Below are positions 25,153 to 34,172 of a stretch of 36,365 nucleotides of DNA, piece after piece; position 1 is the first letter of the stretch, and each line of letters opens with the position of its first letter. The stretch is from Desulfuromonadales bacterium (lineage in GTDB: Bacteria; Desulfobacterota; Desulfuromonadia; Desulfuromonadales; JAAXQG01). A program made the position numbers and the translations under genes. Under the pieces are notes generated by a model. That model saw only the letters and a program-made list of their open reading frames with translations, made no database searches and had not been told where the DNA came from. The stretch spans positions 1-36,365 of the forward strand of contig JAAXQG010000192.1 of assembly GCA_012974445.1 (NCBI GenBank), in the 5' to 3' direction.

Positions 25153-25436
25153 TTGCTGGTGGTGTGTTGGCGGTGATGCTCAAGAGCTTTACCGGAAGTA
25201 TTGTCAGGCAGATCCCCGATGATCCTCTGATTCCAAAAGGGCGAAGCTGTAGATTTAAAAAGTTACTTTCAAGACTTTGTATCCAAGTAACCCTGATAAC
25301 TTTAAGGATAACCTGCAAAACACGATGGCAGACCGCACTATGTACAAAAATCTCCAAATGTCAAACCCGACCCTTATGCCCTCTTATCTGCCTCAGGAGT
25401 GTCGAGAGTGTCTAGGGGGTATTCAGTTTAGCAAGA
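25153..25436. other. Non-coding stretch between smpB and the chemoreceptor gene
   Basis: 284 bp, more AT-rich than either flank. Small open frames exist but have no ribosome site, no recognisable motif and overlap the chemoreceptor gene on the other strand. I see no tRNA, tmRNA or repeat in it. It marks the switch from core to accessory sequence. Confidence 0.5.
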
Positions 25437-27638
25437 TCAATACTTGCCGAACTCGTTATCATCCAGGGCAATCATTTCACTCGGGTTCCCTTGGCCCTGC
25501 CTCTGGCCAGTACCATTGGCCGGTAGGTGCCAGGATATATTATCCTCTGCAGGCTTCGAGATGGCATCGCTAGCATTCCGGCCCTGTTCCCTGAGCTGGA
25601 AGCGGCCAATCATCTGCTGCAATTGTACCGCCTGACTTGAGAGTTCCTCGGCGGCCGCAGCGCTTTCCTCGGCGTTGGCTGTGTTCTGCTGTGTCACCTG
25701 ATCGATCTGTTCCAGCCCCTGATTGGTCTGTCCGATTCCCTCCGCCTGGTCGTTTGATGCGACGGCTATCTCTGCCACCAATTCGGTCACCTTACCGACA
25801 ACTGTCAGGATCTCGTCCAGGGCCCCTGCTGTTCTTTCCGCAATCTGAGAGCCGTTCTTCGTTTTCTCCACCGACCCTTCGATCAGTTCCGCCGTCTCCT
25901 GGGCCGCCTTGGCGCTACGCGCAGCGAGGTTGCGTACTTCTTCTGCGACCACGGCGAAGCCCTTACCGTGTTGGCCGGCCCGGGCCGCCTCCACCGCGGC
26001 GTTGAGTGCCAGGAGGTTGGTCTGGAAGGCGATCTCGTCGATGGTCTTGATGATCTTGGAGATGTTTTGACCGGCTTCGCTGATTGCCCCCATGGCACCG
26101 ACCATCTCCTGCATCTGCGCGTTGCCCTTCTCCGCAGCCTCTTTGGCCTGGACGGCGAGTTGGTTGGCCTCGGTGGCATTTTCTGCGTTTTGCTTTGTAC
26201 GGGAGGACATCTCGGTCATGGAACTGGAGATCTCCTCAATAGAGCTAGCTTGTTCGGTGGTCCCCTGGGCAAGAGACTGGCTCGAGGAGGAAACCAGAGT
26301 CGAGCCTGCGGTGATCTGACCGGATGCCAGCTGGATCTGGGCCATCAGATCGTTGAGATTGTTCGTCATTTTCAAAAGCGCAGAACCAAGCTGGTCTTTC
26401 TCTGAGGAAAGTTTTGCCTCCACCGCCAGGTTGCCATCAGCGATCTGGGAAGCCAGGTTGGCGTTTTCCTGCAAACCGCCGCACATGGCATCAAGAGCGT
26501 TGGCTAGCTGGCCAAGTTCATCGCCGCGATCCATATTTAAACGCATGCTGAAATCGCCCTTGGCGATTTCCTTGGCAAGGTGAACCCCCTGGAGTACCGG
26601 CACCGAGATGGAGCGGGTGACCAGATAGGCCAAAAGGGTAGAGGCGACTAACCCTATGGCAAGGAGGAAATACTGTAATTTGATGAGATCGGCGATAGAG
26701 GCTTTGGCGGCCACTGAATCGGTACGCATCAAACGGGCTTGGTTGACGGCCAGCCCCGAAAGGATTTCCTCAATTTGACCTGCCACCGGTGCCGCTTTGA
26801 TCCCGAGCCAGTGGTTGCCGACGTTCCATTCCTTGCCTGAGCGGACGTCGAACATTCTAGGTGGCAAGGGAGCAAAAATCTTGCGGGCCTCGGCTAAATT
26901 GCGGTAGGCCACGTCCTGAGTCGATGTCAGAAGACCCTGACCGGCGTTCAGGTCGCCGAATCGCTTGGTGTTTTTGGTCCACATTTTGTCGAAGGTGCCG
27001 CGGAAAGCATTGTCGCCGGTCAGCAGAAACGCACGAATGTTGGCCAGGGAAAGTGCCAGGGAACCCCGCACATCCGCCATGACTCCAAGCAGGGCTTTGC
27101 GCTCGGGCGTGGCCTCCTGTTGCAGCTCCTCATTGATCATCGCGGTGATCGATGTCACCATGATTTTGGCCTGAGGCACCGCTTCTTCCAACAAGATTTT
27201 CTGAGCTGGCAGATTTCCACCGGTGTAATAAATGGCTTCAATCTCGTCTTGCGCCTGGCTCAACTGGGCGAAAAGATTCTTGACCTTGGCCAGTTTTTGT
27301 TTGTTTTCGGGGACCGTCCAGTTCTTCGAAAATGCGGACATCCGCTCCAGGGCAGGATTGATCTGTTTCTCCCAGGATTCGGCACGTTTGATTTTGAACT
27401 GTTCCTTACCTAGCAGCATGTAGCCACGCAGGTGAGCCAGGGAGGCGTTGAGCCCGTTGATTAGTTCTACGGCGCCTTTAGCGGTTGGGGCGCGAACTTC
27501 GATGACCCGAGTCGTAATTACCTCAGAGTTCTTTGTGCCCCTCACCCCCATGGCGACTACGGCGACTAACACAAGACAGATCATGCCGAATCCGACAAAC
27601 AGCTTCGTTCTTAGAGCAGAATTCTTTAGCAGGTTCAT
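25437..27638 (-). CDS. Methyl-accepting chemotaxis protein
   Basis: A 733-aa transmembrane chemoreceptor. TM1 is at about 11-31, a long helical periplasmic sensor runs to about 315 (two four-helix-type segments, possibly an HBM-like domain), TM2 is at about 318-342, then HAMP and a full cytoplasmic signalling domain. The hairpin tip reads [23 protein letters not shown]. Methylation-type helices flank it. There is no obvious CheR-binding pentapeptide at the C-terminus. The start follows AGGGGGGG with good spacing. It lies 71 bp downstream of the cheW-like gene on the same strand, so the two are probably expressed together. The ligand is unknown. Confidence 0.94.
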   Translation of the reverse strand: MNLLKNSALRTKLFVGFGMICLVLVAVVAMGVRGTKNSEVITTRVIEVRAPTAKGAVELINGLNASLAHLRGYMLLGKEQFKIKRAESWEKQINPALERMSAFSKNWTVPENKQKLAKVKNLFAQLSQAQDEIEAIYYTGGNLPAQKILLEEAVPQAKIMVTSITAMINEELQQEATPERKALLGVMADVRGSLALSLANIRAFLLTGDNAFRGTFDKMWTKNTKRFGDLNAGQGLLTSTQDVAYRNLAEARKIFAPLPPRMFDVRSGKEWNVGNHWLGIKAAPVAGQIEEILSGLAVNQARLMRTDSVAAKASIADLIKLQYFLLAIGLVASTLLAYLVTRSISVPVLQGVHLAKEIAKGDFSMRLNMDRGDELGQLANALDAMCGGLQENANLASQIADGNLAVEAKLSSEKDQLGSALLKMTNNLNDLMAQIQLASGQITAGSTLVSSSSQSLAQGTTEQASSIEEISSSMTEMSSRTKQNAENATEANQLAVQAKEAAEKGNAQMQEMVGAMGAISEAGQNISKIIKTIDEIAFQTNLLALNAAVEAARAGQHGKGFAVVAEEVRNLAARSAKAAQETAELIEGSVEKTKNGSQIAERTAGALDEILTVVGKVTELVAEIAVASNDQAEGIGQTNQGLEQIDQVTQQNTANAEESAAAAEELSSQAVQLQQMIGRFQLREQGRNASDAISKPAEDNISWHLPANGTGQRQGQGNPSEMIALDDNEFGKY

Positions 27639-27709
27639 GAAATCACCCCCCCTTTCTTCCGTTCGAGAAAATGGCCCTTGTTAATCCTTGCAAAAATGAT
27701 CTGCATCGA

Positions 27710-28054
27710 TCATGCAGTGGTCGTCGGCTCGAGCTGATCCAGCGCTTCAAGGTAGAGGAGCCTGTTTACATCGAGCAGGATCTGGACTTTTTCACCGATC
27801 TTGCCCATGCCCCGGACAAAATTTTCGCCGTCCCCAAAGGTGCGTGGTAGCGGTTCGATATGTTTCTCAGGGATATCGACGACCTCGGTGATCCTCTGAA
27901 TGCCTATGATCTCCGTGACGTAGCTAATCTCGATGCCGTAGTCCTCCCTCCCCAGGTGGAAAGTGAGAAACTTCCCCTTCTGAGTATCTTCGTGCTCTTC
28001 ATCCTGAGGGGCATCATCCATACCGCTCGTGCCGTATCTTCGGTCACGCCTCAT
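27710..28054 (-). CDS. CheW-like adaptor lacking its central core
   Basis: About 114 aa, short for CheW (usually 150-170). The N-terminal part GKFLTFHLGREDYGIEISYVTEIIGIQRITEV is normal CheW, and the last third (VDIPEKHIEPLP to KVQILLDVNRLLYLE) matches the CheW C-terminus. The intervening block, including the NLRGxxxPVxDLR signature and the following strands, is absent. The frame is kept and the join lies at a Val-Asp-Ile-Pro-Glu stretch, near 27865-27885. CheW normally links receptors to CheA; this form probably cannot do so. The start may be 28054 (after GAGAGGAGG) or 28084 or 28021. Confidence 0.8.
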   Translation of the reverse strand: MRRDRRYGTSGMDDAPQDEEHEDTQKGKFLTFHLGREDYGIEISYVTEIIGIQRITEVVDIPEKHIEPLPRTFGDGENFVRGMGKIGEKVQILLDVNRLLYLEALDQLEPTTTA

Positions 28055-28137
28055 TCCTCCTCTCCAATCCCCAGCCTCTTCCATACGTCAAAGATCTTTC
28101 CCCGATGATAAACAGCCTTTTTCGGTTTCTTTTTCCA

Positions 28138-28155
28138 TTTACCAATTATGGTAAA
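28138..28155. promoter_or_regulatory. Perfect palindrome upstream of the cheW-like gene
   Basis: TTTACCA (28138-28144) and TGGTAAA (28149-28155) are perfectly inverted around ATTA. A second inverted pair, CCCGTTTTGACGGG, follows directly. The location 54-100 bp before the cheW-like gene suggests an operator or a terminator-like hairpin; the function is unknown. Confidence 0.45.
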
Positions 28156-28170
28156 TACCCGTTTTGACGG

Positions 28171-28490
28171 GCATTTCTTTCCCCTGCGGCGATAACAACC
28201 TTCTCCACCTTACAAGTACTAAATCATCAAGTGATAATTTCAAGGAGTTAACTAAAATACTAATAAGTAAAGAATGGAAAAACCGAGAGGCGGGACATTT
28301 GCAGAAAAGGGCAGAGATATCTGGGGAGGGGGGACGGGGGCCTTCATGCCCAGGCTGTGGGCATGGCGATAATGGATGTAGAGATCGTCGCGTCATCCGG
28401 GCTGTCGGCGATATCGTCTACAAACGATAGGTGGTTTTAGCCGGTGCCTGGCAAAGTGGGGCAAGTCCATCGCAATTCAAGATAGCTAAG
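28171..28490. other. Gene-free stretch before the first direct repeat
   Basis: Low-complexity and partly AT-rich sequence with small hairpins (for example ATGCCC with GGGCAT near 28347-28365). No reading frame has a ribosome site or known motif. I found no match to a riboswitch consensus I know. Confidence 0.4.
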
Positions 28491-28590
28491 TGTCAGGTCC
28501 CGTATGATTCCTGAATTCTAGGATTCACTGAATTCTGGTTGGTGAGCAGATCGCGTTTGTTCCGCCCTGGAAGGCCAGATGAGGGTGAGT
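28491..28590. repeat. 100-bp direct repeat, left copy
   Basis: Identical to 36124-36223 at 99 of 100 positions (G at 28506 against A at 36139), in the same orientation. It begins TGTCAGGTC and contains an imperfect palindrome around GAATTC. The flanks differ on both sides. It brackets the CHAT/LPP20/transglycosylase segment on the left. Confidence 0.95.
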
Positions 28591-28777
28591 TGGAATTGGT
28601 ATTGTGTCCCTAGATTTACTATTGCCTTGAGGCTTAAGCCGGGGGGTAATTAGCGGAAGATTGATGCTAATCAGTTCGTTTTTTATTTGGACTTGTCTCT
28701 TTCAGGAAAAGCCACCGGCGGTAAGAAGTACAATGCCCAAACTAGATGATGCCCTTATAGTCTCTCGGAGGAAACCG

Positions 28778-31192
28778 ATGCCCCTGCCTTTTCGTTTGAA
28801 GCCCTTTCTTCTGCTCGCACTTCTTTTCGCGGCTCTTTTTTCGGGTGGTTGCGCTCAGAACTATGCGAAAATGCAGGTAATGAATAAAGCAGGACAACAT
28901 CAGGAGGTCATCGAGTACTTCGAAGCGAACCAGGGTCCTGATTTTACATGGGTGATGCCGTTGCGCGAAGTCAATCAGGCGTATTTTGAGACAAAAAACT
29001 ATAGAAAATTTATTGAAACCTACAGCCTCTTAGAAAAGAAACTGCCGCCCTTCTTAGAACAGCAGTGGGGAGGCAAGGCGTTTGCTAAGGCGGTCTTTCT
29101 CTCTCGCATTTTAAACATGCGGTCGATGGTGGACAGCGATTTGGGAGATTATCCCGGAGCCCTGCGTCGGGCGGAGGAGTCGATAGCTCTATGCGAGCCA
29201 TTCGTGGCTGACTCCTGGTTTACCGGATACCATCACATGAGCTTGCTGAAAGCGCACTGTGCGGCGGGGACGGCATGCGCCCTGATGGGCCGCCGCACCG
29301 AGGCGGAGGAGCACCTCTCCCGCATGGAGGAGCTTATGGGCTCGTTGGCCGGCGACCCCGACACGCAGCAGCTCCGGCGCATCAACATCGCAAAAGTCCA
29401 CATGGCTCTCGGTAGCTACCGGCAGGCCCTGGAGACCATGGACCGGATCGAGTGGCTCGGGGTGATCGATCGTGTCGGTGAGGCCCTCCAATCTTTTGGG
29501 CTCTCCGAGCTTCTCAGGATTACCAAGTGGGATGAAAAAAAGAAGAGGGCGCTTCTGCTCAACAAGGATTTCATGCTCACCAAGGCGCTCTTCGAGACCG
29601 GCGACCTGGAGCGGGCGACGAAAGGCTATGACGACCTCCTTCTGGAGCCCCTAATCCGCGACCAGGGAGGCCTCTACTTCGTAGCGCTCCACGACAGGGG
29701 GCGGATCGCCCTGCTCGACGGGGAGTGGGAAGAGGCCCTGAGGATGTTCAGGGAAGCGGTTTCGGTGATCGAATCCCAGCGGGGCACCATCACTGCCGAG
29801 GCGGGGAAGATCGGCTTTGTCGGCGACAAGCAGGCCGTTTACAGGGACTTGGTGGCAACCCTGGTGGATCGGGGGCGCTTTTCCGAGGCCTTCGGCTACG
29901 CCGAGCGCAGCAAGGCCCGGGCCCTCGTCGACCTGCTCGCCTCGAAAAAGAGTTTTTCCGGCGGCAGCGAGGGGGACCAGGCGCGGATCGTCGCCCTGCT
30001 CGACGAGCAGGAACTCTCCGAGCAGGAGGCCGCCACCCGAATCTACCGAAAGGCGGACCCGTCACGGACCCGCGGCATTTCGGCCCATTTGAAAAAGACC
30101 ATTGCCGAGATTTCCCCCGAGCTCTCCTCCCTGGTCACCGTTTCCCCGCCCGAGGTCGAGGAAATTCGTTCTCTCATTCCCACCGATGAGACCCTGGTGG
30201 AATTTTACGGCGGGGGAGACGACCTCTACGCCTTTCTCGTTACCCGGGGCGAGGTCCGCGCCGTGAAACTCGACGGCAAGGGGTTGGCCGAGTCGGTCGC
30301 CGAATTCCGCCGCTGGCTGAAAAATCCTCAAGCAGCTGCCCGCGGCATGACTCTTCGCAAGGCAGCAAACGCCGAACCCGGATCGCAGGCGGGCCCGACC
30401 CTTTACCAGCGGCTGTTCGCCCCTCTGGCAGACATGATCGAGACTAAGAACGTCACCATCGTCCCCCACGGGCCCCTGCACTATCTCCCCTTTGCCGCAC
30501 TCTCCTCCGGTGAAGACTATCTTCTCGACCGCTACAACCTGCGCATGCTGCCGAGCGCTTCGGTGATGCAGTTCCTGGGCGAGGACAGGGTCGACAAGGC
30601 CGGCTCCGCTCTTGTATTCGGCAACCCCGACCTGGGGCAGGCTGAACTCGACCTGCCCTTTGCCCAGACCGAGGCCCAGACCATCGGGAAGATAATGGCC
30701 GGCTCCAGGGTGCTGGTTCGAGACCGCGCCACGGAAACGGCCGCCAAGAGCTTCGGATCCGGGTTCCGCTATCTCCACTTTGCCAGCCACGGCGTTTTCG
30801 ATCCTGAGAAGCCCCTGGCCTCTGGGCTGATGCTGGCCAAGGACGACGAGAATGACGGCATGCTGACTGTAAGCGAACTCTACGAGTCGAAGCTTGATGC
30901 TGACCTGGTGACCCTCTCGGCCTGCGAGACGGCCCTCGGCAAGGTGACCAGCGGCGATGACGTGGTGGGCTTCACCCGCGGCTTCCTCTACGCTGGGGCC
31001 AATTCCATCCTCTCCAGCCTCTGGCAGGTGGACGACGAGGCCACGGGAGAACTGATGAAGGCTTTCTACCTGAACCTGAAGGAAATGGGGAAGCGCGAGG
31101 CGCTGCGCCTGGCCCAGTTGAGTCTGCGCGACGGCAATTACGGGCACCCTTATTATTGGGCGGCATTCCAGCTTACGGGAGCCGCTCGATAA
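28778..31192 (+). CDS. TPR-CHAT lipoprotein (caspase-like protease)
   Basis: An 804-aa predicted exported lipoprotein: basic start, hydrophobic segment and lipobox FSGGC (Cys25). The middle (about 30-400) is helical with TPR-like repeats. The C-terminal third is a CHAT domain, a caspase-related cysteine protease, with the catalytic pair His671 in HFASHGVFD and Cys716 in LSACETALG, and the conserved GFTRGFLYAGANSILSSLWQVDDEAT. The ATG at 28778 follows CGGAGGAAACC; in-frame starts upstream would put 39 residues ahead of the signal peptide. Most CHAT proteins I know of are cytosolic, so an export signal is notable. It converges on a three-gene envelope operon. Target and trigger are unknown. Confidence 0.93.
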   Translation: MPLPFRLKPFLLLALLFAALFSGGCAQNYAKMQVMNKAGQHQEVIEYFEANQGPDFTWVMPLREVNQAYFETKNYRKFIETYSLLEKKLPPFLEQQWGGKAFAKAVFLSRILNMRSMVDSDLGDYPGALRRAEESIALCEPFVADSWFTGYHHMSLLKAHCAAGTACALMGRRTEAEEHLSRMEELMGSLAGDPDTQQLRRINIAKVHMALGSYRQALETMDRIEWLGVIDRVGEALQSFGLSELLRITKWDEKKKRALLLNKDFMLTKALFETGDLERATKGYDDLLLEPLIRDQGGLYFVALHDRGRIALLDGEWEEALRMFREAVSVIESQRGTITAEAGKIGFVGDKQAVYRDLVATLVDRGRFSEAFGYAERSKARALVDLLASKKSFSGGSEGDQARIVALLDEQELSEQEAATRIYRKADPSRTRGISAHLKKTIAEISPELSSLVTVSPPEVEEIRSLIPTDETLVEFYGGGDDLYAFLVTRGEVRAVKLDGKGLAESVAEFRRWLKNPQAAARGMTLRKAANAEPGSQAGPTLYQRLFAPLADMIETKNVTIVPHGPLHYLPFAALSSGEDYLLDRYNLRMLPSASVMQFLGEDRVDKAGSALVFGNPDLGQAELDLPFAQTEAQTIGKIMAGSRVLVRDRATETAAKSFGSGFRYLHFASHGVFDPEKPLASGLMLAKDDENDGMLTVSELYESKLDADLVTLSACETALGKVTSGDDVVGFTRGFLYAGANSILSSLWQVDDEATGELMKAFYLNLKEMGKREALRLAQLSLRDGNYGHPYYWAAFQLTGAAR

Positions 31193-31223
31193 TTTGGTGA
31201 GATGGAGTCAAGCATATGAAAGC

Positions 31224-31252
31224 AAAAAGGCCCCATTCTATGGGGCCTTTTT
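31224..31252. terminator. Bidirectional terminator between the CHAT gene and the LPP20 operon
   Basis: AAAAAGGCCCCA (31224-31235) and TGGGGCCTTTTT (31241-31252) form a perfect 12-bp stem around TTCTA, with T runs in both directions. It serves both convergent transcripts. Confidence 0.95.
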
Positions 31253-31289
31253 GGGTTGGAGTAGGGTACTTCGCTTATCAATTAAATCT

Positions 31290-31943
31290 TTACTCGACTA
31301 GCCCCTGGTCCTGCATCTGTTTCCAGAATTCTGCTGCCTTCTCGGTTTGCTTCTTCGCGATTACATCAGCCTCTTCCTTGGCTTTCTGCTCGGCTTTTTT
31401 CTGCATGTCTTTTGCGGTGGCTTTGAAAGATTCGTCAATGGCCTGCATGGGAACGTTGGTCATGGCGAAGGTCTGGTAGCCGATGCCTGTAGGGGTCTGC
31501 CATTTCTCCATGTACCATTTCTTGACTTTCACCTTACGAGCCATGTTCACGGCGAGCTGCTTCTCGAACTGGCGAGCACTCGTGGTGGGGTCGATGACGC
31601 TGCTGTCCAGCCCGTAATTTACAGAAGCCTGCTCGAACTTGTCCTTAACCAGGATGCCCATGTACTTGACGACACCGGAGGTAGCGTTTCGGCGGGCATC
31701 TTCTCGGGACCCTTTTTCGGTGGCATAGCGGTTGGAGACACCGACAAAGGTCATGACGCCGTTAACGGTATCGGGCTCTTCCATGGTCCAACCTGGGCGT
31801 TCCGGTGAGGAGCTATAGAGTAGCTGCTCGCTTGACTGAGGAGTCGTGGGGGGCTGTACCGAGGCGGTAGGGGCCGGAGTGCCTGCGCAGCCCCAGAGAA
31901 GTCCGGCGGATATCATTGCCAGCAGTGCTTTCTTTCCGATCAT
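31290..31943 (-). CDS. Small LPP20-family lipoprotein
   Basis: A 217-aa lipoprotein (lipobox LLWGC, Cys19). The region at about 55-110 fits the LPP20 fold, including RPGWTMEEPDTVNG, VGVSNRYATEKGSREDARRNAT and VKYMG. The C-terminal third is a charged, alanine- and lysine-rich coiled coil (EESADVIAKKQTEK-like). The pattern RPxW, VGxS, EKxxRxDAxxxAT, KYxG is shared with the larger lipoprotein upstream, so the two are probably paralogues. The ATG at 31943 follows GGAGGAAACAAA; the longer frame to 32003 has no such site and would place the signal peptide 20 residues in. It is the last gene of the operon. Confidence 0.85.
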   Translation of the reverse strand: MIGKKALLAMISAGLLWGCAGTPAPTASVQPPTTPQSSEQLLYSSSPERPGWTMEEPDTVNGVMTFVGVSNRYATEKGSREDARRNATSGVVKYMGILVKDKFEQASVNYGLDSSVIDPTTSARQFEKQLAVNMARKVKVKKWYMEKWQTPTGIGYQTFAMTNVPMQAIDESFKATAKDMQKKAEQKAKEEADVIAKKQTEKAAEFWKQMQDQGLVE

Positions 31944-31999
31944 TTTGTTTCCTCCTTTGAATTTTTCCTTGCGGAATGAATTAAAGACGCTCTCTTGCC

Positions 32000-34168
32000 T
32001 CATTGTCTCTGAGTGACGACTTCGGACTTGGGTACGGTGGTGGTCTGGGTTCGGGCCTCACCGTATGCAGTACGGGGGGAGCGGCCATGCGCCCGAATGG
32101 TGCGAAGGTGATGGTCGAAACCGGCGTTCAACAGAATGAGGCCGTTATCGAGTTCTGTGCCTGGCAGGGCAGGAAAGGGGGTGCTGGCTGCAAAGGCGTA
32201 CACCTTCTCCCTGCCGAAGGGGGCGGTAATGACGAACTCGAAGTTGTCGTTGGGGCTTGGAATCTCCAAGGTGCTGCCCGCCGAATAGAAACCGTCTCCA
32301 GCGTATCGGTTGGGCAGGATCTGGATCAGGTTCCCCTCGGCGTCTTCGTAGATCAGCAGCAGGTAGGCATCCTGATCGGTGTTGAGGAAGTAGGAGATGG
32401 TCTCGCCCTCCATATAGGTCTGACCGTCACCCAAATGAGAGGTGACTTCGAGCCGGATCTCTCCGCTTTGCCTGGAAAAGGAGCTGGTACCGGCGGAAGG
32501 AGGGGGCACTAGGCTCAGTCCCTGGGGGATTTTGCCAGCATCGAGTACCACCGAGGATACGCGCAAGAGGGCGTTGCTGCCGGCTTCCTTCAGTCCGAGT
32601 TGCAGGTGGATCTCATCCCCTAGTAGTGTGTAGGTGGCCTCCAGCGCGGCATCGGCACCGTCCATCTGAGCCTGGATAGCGGAAGAACCGAGACTGGGAG
32701 CCTTGGTGCCAGCCTTGAGGCTGATCCCGCGAGTGCGGGCGGCCTGCTGGACCATGCGGCTGGACCGTTTTTTCGGCTCCACCAGGGTGAACCCGTCGAT
32801 ATTGGCCAGATGCTGTTTGAGGAAGCCCTGAAGGGCAAGGGCGAAGCTGCTTCCTTGCTGGGTGTCCCCGTAGGTTACGGGCCCCATGAGAACCCTCTTG
32901 GCGGGTAGGGGTTTCAGCCCTGCACCGGACAAGAGACGTTTGACGGCAAGCTGGGCGCCGCCATTCAGATCCCCGCGAGGTTCGACTACATAAAAGCAGT
33001 TTTCCACCTTGGAGAGGGTCTTGAGGATGGCTGCCCCGAGGGGGTCCCCCGGAGAGCCGGTATCCATGGCAACCCAGTAAGTACCTGACATGAGTTGGGC
33101 GGGACGAAAGTTTGCCTGGCCTTCAGGGCCAGTGAAAGCTCGCGCAAGCGTCCGGCCGCTATCGTCCTTCAGGACCAGGGGAACCCCGGAGATCGTTTTG
33201 GGCCCCTCGGGTGTTTTGAGCCAAAGCCAGACTGGGATGGAAATATTGTTCTCCCCCGGAAGGAAGCAGAAGGTATTGAAGCGGCCCGTATCGACGATAA
33301 GTGCAGAGCGAATCCTATCTATCTGGGCTGCAAGATCGCCCTGGGCCTGTTTGAGCAAATGGGCTCTTTTTGTGTAGGCGGGACCATGGCTCTGGAAGCT
33401 TTCAATCCCCTTAAAGAGGTTGCTCCATCCTGACTGAATATCGCTCAAGGCCTGGACGGGATCACCTTGGATGATGGCTTTCTCGATATTTGCAAGGCGA
33501 TTCTTGTGGGCGCCGAGGATTCGCTGCAACTCTGCCTCGGCCTCTTGCCCCATCTTGGCAACCATGGCCTCTTTGCGGGCCACTTTTTCTCGCTTCCAAT
33601 TCTGGACACGCTCGTACTCGCCCGCCGGAACCGAAACGATGCCCCAGTAGCGGTAGGCGATGCCGCGGAATTTGCCACTTTTCAGGACCCGGTATTTTTC
33701 CCAATACCATTCCTTAGGTTTGATGCGGCTGACGTAGGCGTCGGTGGTGTGGGTCGATTTAGATGCCTGGGAAACGGTCGAATCAAAGTTTCCGCTCGAT
33801 TTCCCATAGAGGCTTTCGACCATCTCGTCGAGCATCGAGACATCCACTCCGGTGTATTTGGCGAACTGCTCCGTAGCGTGTCGAGTCGCTGCATCCCGAG
33901 CCTCTTTCTCGGAGCTATGGTGCTCGGAGAGGCCTACCAGGTAATGATTACCCCCTTCATCGGTGGGGGGGATATCGATCCAATCGGGGCGACTCTCCAG
34001 GCGGGCATCGGTCTTCTCGTATTCGGTAGGAATCGAACTCTCTACCGGAGGAGGATTCATTCGCGTGGGATCCGCTTGGGCAGTAGGAGAAGGGGCAGAG
34101 GCGCAACCCGAAGCGGTGCAAAAGGTCAAGAAAGCAAGGGTTACTTTAAGATATGAAGCAATCTCCAT
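32000..34168 (-). CDS. LPP20/DUF4384 multidomain lipoprotein
   Basis: A 722-aa lipoprotein (lipobox ASGC, Cys22). In order: an LPP20-like domain (about 55-190, with RPDWIDIPP, YLVGLSEHHSSEKEARDAATRHA and KEWYWEKYR), a helical stretch (190-290), a beta-sandwich of Ig-like style (about 320-375), a FlgO/CsgG-like segment (about 415-555, GPVTYGDTQQGS to ADAALEATYTLLGDEIHL), and a DUF4384 domain (about 575-680, YFLNTDQDAYLLLIYEDAEGN and ILPNRYAGDG). DUF4384 is known to occur beside or within caspase-like and CHAT systems, which fits the convergent CHAT gene. The ATG at 34168 is 4 bp after the transglycosylase stop, behind AAGGAGG. Confidence 0.88.
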   Translation of the reverse strand: MEIASYLKVTLAFLTFCTASGCASAPSPTAQADPTRMNPPPVESSIPTEYEKTDARLESRPDWIDIPPTDEGGNHYLVGLSEHHSSEKEARDAATRHATEQFAKYTGVDVSMLDEMVESLYGKSSGNFDSTVSQASKSTHTTDAYVSRIKPKEWYWEKYRVLKSGKFRGIAYRYWGIVSVPAGEYERVQNWKREKVARKEAMVAKMGQEAEAELQRILGAHKNRLANIEKAIIQGDPVQALSDIQSGWSNLFKGIESFQSHGPAYTKRAHLLKQAQGDLAAQIDRIRSALIVDTGRFNTFCFLPGENNISIPVWLWLKTPEGPKTISGVPLVLKDDSGRTLARAFTGPEGQANFRPAQLMSGTYWVAMDTGSPGDPLGAAILKTLSKVENCFYVVEPRGDLNGGAQLAVKRLLSGAGLKPLPAKRVLMGPVTYGDTQQGSSFALALQGFLKQHLANIDGFTLVEPKKRSSRMVQQAARTRGISLKAGTKAPSLGSSAIQAQMDGADAALEATYTLLGDEIHLQLGLKEAGSNALLRVSSVVLDAGKIPQGLSLVPPPSAGTSSFSRQSGEIRLEVTSHLGDGQTYMEGETISYFLNTDQDAYLLLIYEDAEGNLIQILPNRYAGDGFYSAGSTLEIPSPNDNFEFVITAPFGREKVYAFAASTPFPALPGTELDNGLILLNAGFDHHLRTIRAHGRSPRTAYGEARTQTTTVPKSEVVTQRQ

Positions 34169-34172
34169 GAGC

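Noticed and set aside
25088-25436. Possible tmRNA gene next to smpB
   Set aside because: No tmRNA-like 5' or 3' end, no tag reading frame and no terminal CCA.
28156-28490. Possible cyclic-di-GMP or other riboswitch upstream of the CHAT gene
   Set aside because: The GC-rich segment has hairpins, but I could not find the conserved core of any riboswitch class I know. It is also followed by the repeat and over 180 bp before the gene.
30062-31147. 361-aa open frame on the - strand
   Set aside because: Antisense to the CHAT domain, which has its catalytic motifs on the + strand. A GC-rich shadow frame.
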